Under the pieces are notes generated by a model, which had not been told where the DNA came from, did not search any database, and was given only the letters and a program-made list of their open reading frames with translations. Shown in pieces: positions 1 through 11,771 of a DNA stretch of 64,000 bases (the stretch's first letter is position 1; each line of letters opens with the position of its first letter). The position numbers and the translations under genes are program-made. Location: assembly GCF_024139115.2 (NCBI RefSeq), contig NC_085140.1:154096452-154160451 (forward strand), in the 5' to 3' direction. This stretch comes from Armigeres subalbatus (taxonomy: Eukaryota > Arthropoda > Insecta > Diptera > Culicidae).

Positions 1-764
1 GACGGCTTCATTCACGACAATTTTTACTAATAGATAGGGAATAGGCGTGATGAAGCTTTACTTTACCTACGAAAAGTGAATCCTATAGCTGACTCATAAC
101 TAATCATTACATACAGTCAACTAGTACATTATAGATAATAACAGTTAGTTTGGAAACGATTAAGCTACTTCTTAGAACATAATAATAGTCTTAGACTACC
201 GTGACAAAAGAATAACAATAAAATAGACTAAATGCACGAACAGTTTCCACTTTTTACAAGACATAACTTACATTGTGTTTGATATGGTAACGGGATGTAA
301 TGTTAGGCCTGGATGCAACGTTGGCTCATCACGCAAATTAATCAATAATTCAGCAATAATACATCGTTTTGTAGAGAGATATTTATCAATGCTTCTTTGA
401 AAAAGTGTATCAAGCCGACTTTATTTATATTACGCAAGATTCATGCACTTCTTCAACTGATAAACGCAATAAACCTGCGTGAAAAATTGCTTTGACTCGG
501 TTTGTTAGCAACCACTTAAGTAGGCAGGCAGTGCAAGAGATTTTTCTTTTGCCCAATAAAGTAGTTTTTGGAATGGACTTACCTATTTTCGCACATTAGA
601 TGAACGGATAACAATCACACTATTTTAGCATTCATATTAAATTCACTATTTTCATTAGTATAGTGACACAATTAACCAAAACTTTTTTGAACAATATTAG
701 AACACTCGTTGCCAAAATACGGCTGACGATTTTCACTTGAAGCAGCACATTATAATTGCCTACC
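1..764. other. AT-rich stretch, no feature recognised
   Basis: No long reading frame, tandem array or inverted repeat was seen. Scattered stop codons in all frames argue against coding sequence. Confidence 0.4.
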
Positions 765-1078
765 TTATTCTTCTTCTTCTTATTGGCATTATGTACATCC
801 CCACACTGGGACAGAGCCGCCTCGCAGCTTAGTGTTCATTAAACACTTCCACAGTTATTAACTGCGAGGTTTCTTAGCCAGGTTACCATTTTTGCATTCG
901 TATATAATGAGGTGATACTTTTATGCCCAGGGAAGTCGAGACAATTTCCAATCCGAAAATTGCCTAGACCGGGTCGAGACACCTTCTAATCCGAAAATTG
1001 CCTAGAAAAACCCAGCCACCCTCAGCATGGTCTTGCTTTGTAGCCGCGCGTCTTACCGCACGGCTCAGGCGGGCCTAC
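765..1078 (-). mobile_element. Feilai-like tRNA-derived SINE, box B lost
   Basis: On the minus strand this runs from a tRNA-like head (gagccgtgcggtaagacgcg, then aaagcaagaccatgctgag) through a unique body to an A/G-rich tail of AAG triplets. The body contains gaatgcaaaaatggtaac and ctcgcagttaataactgtgg. It matches the copy at 38052-38339 over most of its length. The box B sequence GGTTCGATTCC seen in the head at 26465-26547 is missing. A roughly 35-bp segment beginning taggcaattttcggatt is present twice in tandem. Assignment to the mosquito Feilai family is from memory of that family. Without box B this copy is unlikely to be transcribed by Pol III from its own promoter. Confidence 0.8.
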
Positions 1079-1545
1079 CTTACACAAAGGATTTACAGTA
1101 AATAACGCACCAACATTTTATGGGCCGAAAAAGCGTCCAACACCAGAGCTTAGATTAGGAAAATTGGCCGAACATAAAGTCCATTTCGCACGAAACTTTT
1201 TATGGATTAAATGATAGATTTTGAATTATTATTGTTGTTTTTGAATACTTAGCGTAATAACCAAAAGTAAGAAAGCCGTTTGGTGGCATAATTTCGGTTA
1301 GATCTTCAATATATGAATAATTAAATCGATAAATGTGCTCAACCACAGCATAATAGGCTAAGGTTTGAGCCATATACCCTAGTATTGACACATGATGAAC
1401 CAATAACTTAGGCTAACAAAGTAATTCAAGGAAAGCATACTTCATACCTTTTGACCATAAAGACAAGAATGACATCTTACAGATCAATCTATATGATTAA
1501 GAATGAAATAATGTGAGAGAATATCTATTAAAGTTGTAAATATAA
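1079..1545. other. No feature recognised
   Basis: AT-rich sequence with no supported gene or repeat. The short frames are low-complexity and lack any family signature. Confidence 0.35.
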
Positions 1546-1618
1546 TGTCTTTTGAGTCAGTTCAACATTGTCTTAATGGACGACATGATCCTTGTACGGC
1601 TGGAAAACTGCTTCAAAA
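1546..1618 (+). repeat. Diverged direct repeat, copy 1
   Basis: About 70 bp sharing gacgacatg, gtacggctgg and an aaaccgcttc-like end with the segment at 2025-2094. The two copies flank a small inverted-repeat element, so this may be an old tandem duplication or the termini of a larger unit. Confidence 0.55.
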
Positions 1619-1680
1619 GTTATTAGCTTGTCATTTTTTATAAAAATATTAATAATATAAATAGGGGGATTTTTTTGTAT

Positions 1681-1896
1681 TTTTTTATGCTAGGGGAAAA
1701 GACGGCTTTGGCAGGTTTTGTTCTATTATTGGCAGGGGGGGTTTTTTATGACTGATTATGCTCAAATTTGTCCTAAACATGCTTTGCATATCAAAGTATA
1801 TTGTGGCCAAATTTCATAAAGTTTGGTCGACAAAAACCCCCTGCCAATAATAGAACAAAACCTGCCAAAGCCGTCTTTTCCCCTAGCATAAAAAAA
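1681..1896. mobile_element. MITE with 59-60-bp terminal inverted repeats
   Basis: The left arm 1681-1740 (ttttttatgctaggggaaaa onward) is matched by its reverse complement at 1837-1895 with essentially no mismatches. A 96-bp unrelated core lies between. No coding capacity. The near-perfect arms suggest recent activity or gene conversion between arms. Confidence 0.8.
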
Positions 1897-2024
1897 TATA
1901 AATATAAATATAAATAGCATAAAAACTGGCTAAATAATTTGACTCTAACAAGAAAATGACAAAAATGACTTACTATTACGATGTTAGTTAGCATGACCTC
2001 TGTGACTATTTATGAACGTAATTC

Positions 2025-2094
2025 CCTCTGAATCAGTTGCAACAGTGTCTTCTTGGACGACATGTTCCGTGTACGGCTGGTAAACCGCTTCGAA
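2025..2094 (+). repeat. Diverged direct repeat, copy 2
   Basis: Partner of 1546-1618. It carries gacgacatgttccgtgtacg and ggctggtaaaccgcttcg in the same order and orientation. Confidence 0.55.
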
Positions 2095-2206
2095 TGGAAT
2101 TATGCTACGGTATCATCAAAGGCCTGGTGCAGAGGTTTCTACTCTATTCAGAGTAAAAAAAAGCTGGTCACATAAAGCTAACAAATTAAATAACTTATAA
2201 TTGGAC

Positions 2207-3610
2207 TACCGTGAAGTACCCTAATTTCGCGCACTTAAGATCTGACAAAGTTAAAACGTTCATTAAAAAAAATGTAGTGGCCATTTGGAAACATTTGCTA
2301 CTGCATCACGTAGTAGAAGAATTCTAGGTCCTCAAAAAAATGTTACTTGCAAATTTTGCTGCTATTTAAAAAAAAATTGGAGTATTAATCCGAGACCATT
2401 GTATGGTCCTTATTTCGCGCAAGAAAATAGGATAGTTCCTAATTTCGCGCAAAAGTGTTCCTAACTTCGCTCATGTTTGGAATTGAATATCGTTATTGGT
2501 TTGATGAAATATAATCAATTAACCAATAGAAGGGATGCATCCATTGGTCAAAATATGCAGATAACGGTATCAGACAGCCGTCAGTGACCCATTCTTTAGT
2601 CGAAATGGTATGTGCTTATATTTCGACCCTGGAGCTTTGCTTAGATTTTACTTCATCCATTTTAGTTGACACAAGTCATAATTCCTAAAATATCGTTTGC
2701 TTCTGAAATATAAACCATATTTTAAGGAAAAAGGCATTGTATGAGCAATGTTTAGCTGGTGTATAAAAAAAGTTTAAATTTTCGAGACGTCATGAAAGAA
2801 AGTCTTAAATACCGCTATCTCTTACATAGGACAGCTTCAAATATGTGTTTTATTCAAGACATCTTCAATATTATATACATTATCGAAAAAGCTGCTGTAG
2901 TTTTATCTTAAGTTTAGCATCATTTTACACATCGCACATTTTAGCATCATTTTACAAATCAGATTTGGTAGCTATTGCAGGCACTGATCTATAAAATTTT
3001 TAAAGTCAACATTAGTCGATGTCGGTGGTTATCCGCCTGAAAATTAGATAAAAAGCGTATGGGAATGAACTTTTCGGGTTCTATTCAGTGTAAAACTGTC
3101 CTGTGTATTATATTGCTTTTGTTTCATTAGAATGTTGCAAATAAAACTACGCAACAACAATAAACGAAATTAGGCACCAGGCACTCTCATATACCTAATT
3201 TCGCTCACAAAGCGAAAGTCTAAATAAACACAAAATACATAAAATTTTACACTTTTCAATAGTAATGACGAATAAACATATCCAACAGAGCATAATGGAT
3301 ACAAATATTTCCAAAAAGTAGCCAGTTTTGTACAATAAAATCATTTGTTTACTTGGGTCATGTTCTTCGTCGCTGTGCTAAGCACAAGCAAATATGGCGG
3401 TCGATGGGAGGATCAAATTGAAATAATTTTATTTGGTGTACTAAACCAAGTTTGTTTTCAATTTTTTTTCGTGAAAAACATTCAACAACAATGATATTTT
3501 GTAATCCTCCAGATTTTTCAATTTTAACTGGTACCTAAAAATTGAAAAAAATAAATGATTTTATAATGCGCGAAGTTAGGGCGCGCGCGAAATTAGGGCA
3601 CATCACGGTA
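2207..3610. mobile_element. 1.4-kb non-autonomous TIR element with reiterated subterminal word
   Basis: The left end taccgtgaagtaccctaatt continuing into tcgcgc is matched in inverted form by the right end gcgcgaaattagggcacatc continuing into acggta. Copies of the word cctaatttcgcgc recur inside near both ends (about 2403, 2431, 2457, 3165 and 3197, then 3570-3597). No transposase frame is present. I could not define a target duplication. The superfamily is unknown to me. Confidence 0.65.
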
Positions 3611-3936
3611 TATGACTTTTCAAACCACAATAGCTGCTTCCAAGGCAAAAGAAGAAGACATTGCATTTTAAACATTGCTTTCAAAAACTAGAAAAACGTT
3701 GTACTAGAATTTTTGAAATTATCATTTTAACCTTTGATCATTGACTAGTTTGCATTCAATTACATTTTGCATTAGTGTCGACTGTCGAGTCGATTCCAAA
3801 TCGGAACCTCCATTCAATCCATCCTTATCCTACCCCATGGCGTTCAAGTGGTCTGCAAGGACTCTTTTGCCATTACCCTCTCTATTCTCGGCCTTGGATT
3901 GACTTGCGCTCTCATTGCCCCACCAAACGCTGCAAA
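3611..3936. other. No feature recognised
   Basis: Mixed sequence between two elements. An open frame from 3775 runs into the RT fossil downstream, but its first 50 residues show no domain. Confidence 0.3.
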
Positions 3937-4176
3937 ATGAAAATGAAATATCCGCTTATAAACAGGAAATCAAAACTTTGTCTTAAGAAAAAACTTTTGA
4001 TTTACAAACAAATTTTTAGACCAGCCATGTTGTATGCTGTGCCAATATAGACTAGTAGCTGCAATACCAGGAAAAATACACTTCAGATGATTCAAAATAA
4101 ATGTTTCAAAATGATTCTGAAGTTTCCTCCGTGGTTTAGTACCATTGACCTTCATAGAATTTCTAATATTGAGACA
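3937..4176 (+). pseudogene. Jockey-like non-LTR retrotransposon, RT C-terminal fossil
   Basis: The frame reads through KKKLLIYKQIFRPAMLYAVPI, ending at an in-frame TAG (4048-4050) where this family normally has tryptophan (PIW). It then continues with IQNKCFKMILKFPPW and TIDLHRISNIE. The Y/FRP-LYA-P and IQNK-LP-LH pattern is typical of the thumb and connector region after the reverse transcriptase core in jockey-clade LINEs. Only about 80 residues survive. The 3' side is cut where the next MITE begins, suggesting insertion of that MITE into the LINE remnant. Clade assignment is from motif memory and is moderately secure. It is clearly non-functional. Confidence 0.7.
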
Positions 4177-4559
4177 TACACAGAAAAAATAAAGAACTTA
4201 AAAAAAAGTTTAAAGAACTCAACTTTGAGTACGAAGTTCAAATTTTTAACTCAATATTAGGTAGTTTTCTCACTCCCTCTCATGAATGTTATTATAAACA
4301 AAGAGAGCTGCATCGACCCAACGTGTGCTGTTCCGTGGAAGAAGTCAAATTTGAGTTGTTTTCATTATAGTTTCGAGTGAGTGAAAATAACATAAATTTG
4401 AGTTGGTGAAACTTCATAGTGGGTGAAAATTCAACACGGGAGTAAAGGCAAAGTACTCACCGGATTTTTTCGCATTTTACTTATTTTTGGCTTCTTCCAC
4501 GCAAGGTCGGATTTGAGTGAAAGGAACCGTCAAGTGAGTTGTTTCGCGGTTCCGTGTAC
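4177..4559. mobile_element. Small MITE with short TIRs
   Basis: Left end tacacagaaa and right end ttccgtgta are imperfect inverted matches of about 9 bp bounding 383 bp of non-coding sequence that interrupts the RT fossil. The ends resemble the ACACNGAAA termini of many mosquito MITEs. The TIRs are short, so the boundaries are tentative. Confidence 0.4.
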
Positions 4560-4997
4560 AACAAATATCCAATAGAATAATTTCCATTTTTAGACAAAAA
4601 ACGTTGCCATCTTCTAATGCAACGATTAGCACCTTGTATACTAAGTATAAATTAGGTTAAGTTTAGTTCAAATTTAAAACATTGCAATTCCTACATGGTT
4701 CAATTCAACCAGAGGAAAAATCCTAACTGTCAGAGGCAATTGAAATGTATTCATAATAACTGAAAATGTATCATAGCAAATAAGGATAATAGTGTTAAGA
4801 AAACACGGAACACCTAGTCTAAGAGAAAAATGAAAGATTATGAAGTTTCCTTGGTAGCATATGCAATTCCTAGCCAGTGAAATGTAAAATCATACATAAA
4901 GAATGTACCAATCACAATTTTCTACAGAAATGTAAAACAATCAGAACTATAAAAATGATGGCAATGTCAGCTTTTGAAATGGGTTAAGCTCTACATA
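4560..4997. other. No feature recognised
   Basis: AT-rich sequence with no structure noticed up to the assembly gap. Confidence 0.35.
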
Positions 4998-5020
4998 NNN
5001 NNNNNNNNNNNNNNNNNNNN
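4998..5020. other. Assembly gap (23 N)
   Basis: A run of 23 undetermined bases next to a long AT dinucleotide tract. The true gap length is unknown. Confidence 1.
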
Positions 5021-5073
5021 ATATGAAATAACCAAGATAAAACTTTGAATATATAAATTTAATTTAAAAATAA

Positions 5074-6078
<1,005 letters not shown>

Positions 6079-6086
6079 TTGTACCC

Positions 6087-6216
6087 CGTTTGGCATAAAG
6101 TCATTTGGCATAATGCCGTTTGGCATAATGTCGTTTGGCATAAAGTCATTTGGCATAATGGCCGTTTGGCATAACGGTCGTTTGGCATAATGGTCATTTG
6201 GCATAAGGTCATTTGG
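6087..6216 (+). repeat. Minisatellite of TTTGGCATAA units, 14-16-bp period
   Basis: Eight full units and one broken unit of the form g(t/c)cgTTTGGCATAAtg. The ninth unit is cut at 6216 and its remainder continues at 8024-8037 after a transposon. The array is repeated in inverted orientation at 11089-11182. Confidence 0.92.
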
Positions 6217-8023
6217 TAGGCTGACCATGCGTACCGTATTTAACGGGACAGTCCCGTTTTTTGGACCTTATTGTGCCGTCCCGTCGTAATCTAAAAAATC
6301 CTCAATTTGTCCCGTTTTTTCATTGATTCTTCCAAAGAGCTCCAAAATATTATTGAAACAAATTCAATATTTTAGGCAGGAATCTAAAACCAAATACAAA
6401 GAAAGTGAACGAAACCCATCAAAAAAGTGTGAGATGTTATGTCATTAGTGTTGCTTTAAAGATAATGCTATTTATGCCGTCATGTATTTCGCATGGGTTG
6501 ACAAAAGTCGACATAAGTCAACATATATAAGAAAAATATAAGAAAACTTAACGTTTTTAACAGTTAATGACAACAGGTGACAACGGGAGATTTTTTCATA
6601 CAGTTCCATTTCAATGACTTTTTCGAAAGCCTGATTGATTCTTTTCGAAACATTGAGAATCATTCAAAGTCTTTCTGAACAATTCTGAATATTTCCACTG
6701 TAAAAAACGATAATAAAAAATAATTTATACATCACCTGAATAAGATCGAGTTTAAGGCTAGTCACGCTAGTTTTAGCGTCATTCAAATCAATTTCGATCA
6801 AAAATCACTGTGATTTGACATTTATTCACATGCGCCAACCATGTTGATGGAAATAATTTAAATTACATTTTATTAATGTTCTTTACTTGTTGATATTTTT
6901 GATATTCTTATCTGTAGATTTTCTCTCACTTATGTTCATGAATTTTTATTTAGTACGGGAAATCAATAATTCCACCCACATTTATCTTTTGAAATTTTTT
7001 CAAAATTATTTTTTCTTATCTCTCTAAGCTCAGACCGGCTTTGGGCTTTGATACTTTGACTATTTTTTTGTCATTTTGATTTGTTTGATATGCAAAAGTT
7101 TTTGATATTGGTCAGTAATAAAATCCATGTGTAAGAGCAGTTTAAAAAAAAAATCAAATTTCCACATTTTTTTTAAATATTTTGAGAAATGCGTATTTTT
7201 TGTGTTTTTTCCGCGTCCCTTTGGAGAGTGAAATATTTGTATTTTAGTATTTTTCCACAACTAACTTAACCCTCTAGTGCCCAAGGCCGCCTTTAGACGG
7301 GGCATTTTGATTTTTTTTAAATTTTTTATTGATCAAATTTCGAAAAGTTTTTGATGTTGATCAATAATATCAACTTCAAAGCATGTTTAAATGTTTTATA
7401 GTCAATTTTCAAAGCTCTACACATTTATAAAAAAAAATATTAAAAATTGAGTAATATTTTGTTCTTCCGTGTTTTCGCTCGTATACCTTTGAAGAGTGAA
7501 ATATTTGTATTTTAGTATTTTTCTACAACTAACCTTATTCAATAGAAGGTTATAGAGATGAATGTTACACGCTAAAATATTTATCCAACTCGTTATACGG
7601 AAAATAAAAAAATTACTTCTGAAAATTTAAAAATCTCAATTAGTCAGCATTAGATGTTCAAACTCTAAATATGTTGAAAAATCAAAAAGGTCAATAGATT
7701 TAGGAATCTAGGTATTTGATTGGATTAAAAACTTGCAAAAAAAATTCTTAAAATTCAAAGTGTGGAATTGATAAAATCACGAATTGAAAATTTTTAATGC
7801 CCAAACCGTGTTTAGATCGATTTTAGAAAGCAAAATAGTGATTTTGAGCGAAAACAAAAATTTGGGTTGTAGAGGGTTAATGCAATAGAAGGTTATGGTG
7901 GTGAATGATTCACTCAAAATTAAACTTCCACAGCTCTTGAATGTTGTCAGAAGGTTTTTTGACATGTCCCGTTTTGCAAGTGCGTTTGTCCCGTTTTTTC
8001 GCCGAAATGATCTGGTCAGCCTA
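6217..8023. mobile_element. hAT-like non-autonomous element with 8-bp target duplication
   Basis: The ends are taggctgacca and its inverted match tctggtcagccta. The octamer TCATTTGG occurs immediately outside both ends (6209-6216 and 8024-8031). An 8-bp duplication with TAGG-type short TIRs is the hallmark of hAT elements. Joining the outer flanks restores an uninterrupted TTTGGCATAA unit, which is strong evidence for the boundaries. The 1.8-kb interior has no transposase frame. It contains the words cagtcccgttttttgg and tttgtcccgttttttcg near the two ends and two copies of a roughly 43-bp direct repeat (7224-7266 and 7492-7534, core gtgaaatatttgtattttag). Confidence 0.8.
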
Positions 8024-8037
8024 TCATTTGGCATAAT
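8024..8037 (+). repeat. Remainder of the interrupted TTTGGCATAA array
   Basis: tcatttggcataat completes the ninth unit of the array split by the hAT-like element. Confidence 0.85.
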
Positions 8038-8379
8038 TGTTATTTGAGCTGTGTAATGGATAAATAAGATTTGTTGAACCATCCAGTTAGGTGGTTTCAT
8101 TCATATGGGTAATAATTGGGAAAGGTGTTGTACGGCGTGACAAATTGACAATAAAGAAACTTCCTGTCAAACCGGGAAAATTTGAAATGTTGACGCACCT
8201 ACCAGCAAGATAGATCAGCATTAAATTAAATTGACATTGGATTTTTTTTCTGTAAGGGCAAGCCAGAGAACTTGAGCAAACGGTTTCTAAGAAAGAATCA
8301 TATCTCCCCTTGCATTGAACCGAGCAAACCAAATGCTCGAATTGAAATAAGGGGCCATATCCTCTCTGGCTTCTGCTGG
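8038..8379. other. No feature recognised
   Basis: Interior of the putative composite. No coding or repeat signature noticed. Confidence 0.3.
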
Positions 8380-8535
8380 GAAAATGCATCCTTTGAAAAA
8401 AGAGATCATTACTTCTTTTTCCTTAAGCCGAGCAAATGCCTGAATTGAAGAAAGAAATCATATTATAAATCATAAAGAAGGGAAATATCTTCCCGTGTCT
8501 CAAACCAAGCAAATTCCTGAATTCAAAGAAGGAAT
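8380..8535. repeat. Degenerate copies of the 55-60-bp minisatellite
   Basis: Units with the order aatgcatcctttgaaaaaag, tcatta, ccttaagccgagcaaatgcc resemble the cleaner array at 9235-9960 and the copies at 10445-10740. Confidence 0.6.
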
Positions 8536-8559
8536 CTTTTCGACTCTATGACACTATCC

Positions 8560-8625
8560 ATATATCCATTACCCATAATGCCATTACCCAAAGGCCACTA
8601 CCCCGAATGAGCCAGTACCCCAAGT
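8560..8625. repeat. Short reiterated phrase, about 15-bp period
   Basis: Four degenerate repeats of the form ccattaccc(a/c)NaatG: ccattacccataatg, ccattacccaaagg, cactaccccgaatg and cagtaccccaagtag. Same style as the TTTGGCATAA array but a different word. Confidence 0.55.
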
Positions 8626-9234
8626 AGTCCTGATTTCAAATTTATAGTTTATTTCAGTGAATTTTTTTTATCAATAGACATTTATTTATAATTGATGTGA
8701 ATGATTACTACTTGTTTTACTTATTAAATAGAAGGGCGACTCCAGTTGAGTAAATAACACAATTTTTACAAGAATTTTTATCGTTGATCCTTACTTATTT
8801 TTCGATCCTTTTACAAGGTTCACCGTGTTGGACTCGCGATTCGTTTAATCAAACTCGAACTGTTTGAAAACAGTATAGAACGAATAGTTCTCGGTCCAAA
8901 AACTCTCATTACATATCATGCACTACCTTTGAAGACTGTTTAAGCTGAGGTGAGAATTTCGAAGCACGTTCTCATGCTCAATTAGGGGAGCTAGAGGAAA
9001 TTTCAGCCCACGGCGACTGGGCTTGAGACGGCTCACGAACATGTATTTAAATAGAAAAAGAAGGTGGAGAAAAAAATGCTTCTGAAATATGCCGGCGATA
9101 CACCTTACTGTGACAAGAAGAGCATGACGACAAGACCCTACAGTAAGAAAACATCTTCTGTTCGTCGAATATGCTTGTTCTTCCCATGGCAAGGAAAAGG
9201 CATAGTTTCGTTATCCTTGCAAACGCGATCATTT

Positions 9235-9960
9235 AAAGGAGGTGTTATCTTTTCTGATCGCCTCATACCGGGCAAACGCGTTTTTTAAACCCAAGCATTT
9301 TCAACTCTGTTCACTTTAAAGCGAGCAAATGCGTTCATTAGAAAAAGGCATCATCTCCTGTGTTTGCCTTAAATCGGGCAAATGCGTTCATTAAAAGAAG
9401 GCATTATCAACTATGTTCGCCTCATATCGGGCAAATGCATTCATCTAAACAAGGCATTATCATCTCTGTTCGCATTAAACCGACAAAAGCGTTCATTTAA
9501 AGAAGGCATTATCTCCTATATTCGCTTTATATCGGACAAATGCGTTCATTGAAAAAAGGTATTACCAACTCTGTTCGCCTTAAACCGGGCCAACGCATTC
9601 ATTTAAAGAAGGTGTTATCTCCTATGATCGCCTTATACCGGGCAAATGCGTTCATCTATAGAAGGCATTATCACCTGTGTTCGCCTTAAACCATTATCCT
9701 CTGTTTGGATTATATTGGACAAATGCGTTCATTAAAAGAAGGAAGAAATGGTAACTTGGCTTAAAAACCTCGGTGGGGGATGTAAAGCCATTGGAGAAGA
9801 AGAAGAAGATCATCTCCGTTCGCCTTAGCAAATGCGTTCATGTGGAGCAAGGCCTCTGTTTGCCTTTTACTGGACAAATGCGTTTATTTAAAGAGTTATT
9901 ATTTCCACTGTACACCTATGTTAGTAGAAAGGAGATGTTATCTCCTCACTTACACCATTT
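9235..9960 (+). repeat. Minisatellite, 55-60-bp unit, about ten copies
   Basis: The unit runs approximately aaatgcgttcatttaaagaa, ggcattatctcct, (c/t)tgttcgcctta, aaccgggc. Copies start near 9285, 9325, 9380, 9430, 9485, 9540, 9595, 9645, 9720 and 9830, with drift. Open frames through it are repeat artefacts with no conserved product. A small SINE fragment interrupts it at 9746-9809. Confidence 0.85.
9746..9809 (+). mobile_element. Feilai-like SINE 3' fragment with internal deletion
   Basis: aaatggtaacttggctta, then aaaacctcg, then tgggggatgtaaagcca, ending in gaagaagaagaag, matches the 3' end of the SINE copies at 765-1078 and 38052-38339. The stretch between cctcg and ggggatgta is deleted. 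It lies inside the minisatellite. Confidence 0.75.
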
Positions 9961-10072
9961 CGTAGGATAGAACTTTTCCAGATAATAATTGCGTAGAATG
10001 ATAATTTAATTAAAAATGTTTATTGAACAGAAGCTTCATTGCGCTTCTCCAAGTGACTCTAAGTATCGCCAT

Positions 10073-10272
10073 CGGGGGTGACAATGGGTCTGGGGGTGAG
10101 AATGGGTCATCGCTCTCACCGGCAGTCTGAAGGTCGTAGAACAAAATCGTTCAAAAGTTCTCTTATATTTTAGTCCTCTTGCCCTCAGATACATTCAATC
10201 TATTCTACAAGCCATCTAAGTGGTTGTAACAGTGACCCATTTCACCCCCATTTGACCCATTGTCACCCCCGA
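10073..10272. mobile_element. 200-bp MITE with GGGGGTGACAATGGGTC termini
   Basis: Left end tcgggggtgacaatgggtc is the exact inverse of the right end gacccattgtcacccccga. The match continues about 15 bp further in with a small indel, because both ends repeat the word gggggtgaNaatgggtc. No coding sequence. Confidence 0.8.
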
Positions 10273-10444
10273 CGACGCTAGTATATAATTTTGCTCTAAA
10301 CAAATTCTTTTCAAAGATTGACATTTTACGATTCATCGGTATCTGTAGGTGTTAAAAATAGTAATAGTAAGTAGAAAACTACAGATTTGAAATGTATTCG
10401 GACTAATGGAAAATAGAACCATATTTTCTCTGATGTAACTGTCT

Positions 10445-10740
10445 GGAAGATGCATTCTTTGAAAAAAGGGATCATATCCTCCTTTGCCTTAAGCCGAGCA
10501 AATGCCTTAATTGAACAAATGAATAAAATCTTCCCTTGCCTTCGCCAAGAAAATGCATCCTTTAAAAGAAGGAACTATATCTTCCTTTTCCTAGAACTGA
10601 ATATTGCATACATTGAGAATAAGAACCATACATATTCTCCCTTGTGTCATGCCTGACAAATGCATTATTAAAAAAAAAAAGAAAGCATATTCTTTTTAGA
10701 CTTGTGAACGACAAAGTATGTTTTCAAAGAGATGAATATA
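10445..10740 (+). repeat. Further degenerate minisatellite copies
   Basis: gatgcattctttgaaaaaag, atcatatcctcctttgcctt and aagccgagcaaatgcc repeat the unit seen at 8380-8535 and 9235-9960. Confidence 0.6.
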
Positions 10741-11088
10741 TGTCATCCAGAAATAACTTCATTTGCTTTTTATTGCCTTTTTTGAGTAAAATTGTTCTTG
10801 CTCTTGAGCTCTTACAATTTTGCTATTTGACTTTCCATATTTTGTAGTTTGGTTTAGTCAACGACGATCTTGCTGCTGACCCAGAGATAAAAATATTTTA
10901 AGTGAAATAGGCAGATAATAAAAAGTCTATCAGAGTACCTTCAATCAGTGATTTGATATAATCTGAGCCTTGAATTGAAAAACATAGTTTAAAACATCTT
11001 TCTTATAATGTTGAATTGACAATCATTAATCATTATAAATAATTGAAAACATTATGCATAAGTCTAGAAATAGATGATTCCATAACTA
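10741..11088. other. No feature recognised
   Basis: AT-rich, no structure noticed. Confidence 0.3.
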
Positions 11089-11182
11089 TTATGCCAAATG
11101 ACCATTATGCCAAACGACATTATGCCAAACGACCTTTATGTCAAACGGCCTTATGCCAAACGGCGTTATGCCAAATGACCTA
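11089..11182 (-). repeat. Inverted partner array of the TTTGGCATAA minisatellite
   Basis: Six units of ttatgccaaa(c/t)g, the reverse complement of the array at 6087-6216. One unit has tgtc in place of tgcc. The opposite orientation 5 kb apart suggests the two arrays are terminal inverted repeats of one composite. Confidence 0.9.
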
Positions 11183-11771
11183 CCACCATATATACAGTGC
11201 TAGAGTTAAAAAAAGCAAATTAAATGTTTCAAAAAGATTTTAGAAGCGATGTTCATTTTATCACCATGCAGTGTTCATTTTACTATATAAAACAATGTTT
11301 ATTAGCGAAATAATTTTTCAGTGCAATAAGAATATGAGTTTAATTGTTGGACCAAGTGGTAAAACTTTTAAACGTTTAATGATTGAATTCAACGCAAGTC
11401 CTTAACGTGTTCATTTTACCGCCTGTTCCCCTAGGTATCCAATCCGTTACTGCATTGCTTCTCAATAGCACTGGAGTAATTCAACATGCACTTTAACATT
11501 AAGAATAGGGCGATGTCTCCGGTTGTGGGCTACACTGCATAACTTTTGTTGACAGATACTGCAAATCTGAGCAAAGTTAGCCACGGTCTCAAAACTCTCA
11601 AGCTTCCCATCGGTGTTCATATTACTGTACGATATCGACTTAAAAAAGTATGAGCGAAAAACGCAACTAGGCTCACACTCTCCTACGGGTAATGATGATT
11701 TGTGACCACATATCTGTTTGTATTACAAACTTCTTATCATACGTACTGTTTTTATGTCTAATTTTCGTGAA
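11183..11771. other. No feature recognised
   Basis: Probable 5' flank of the mariner fossil at its right side. No TIR was identified. Confidence 0.3.
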
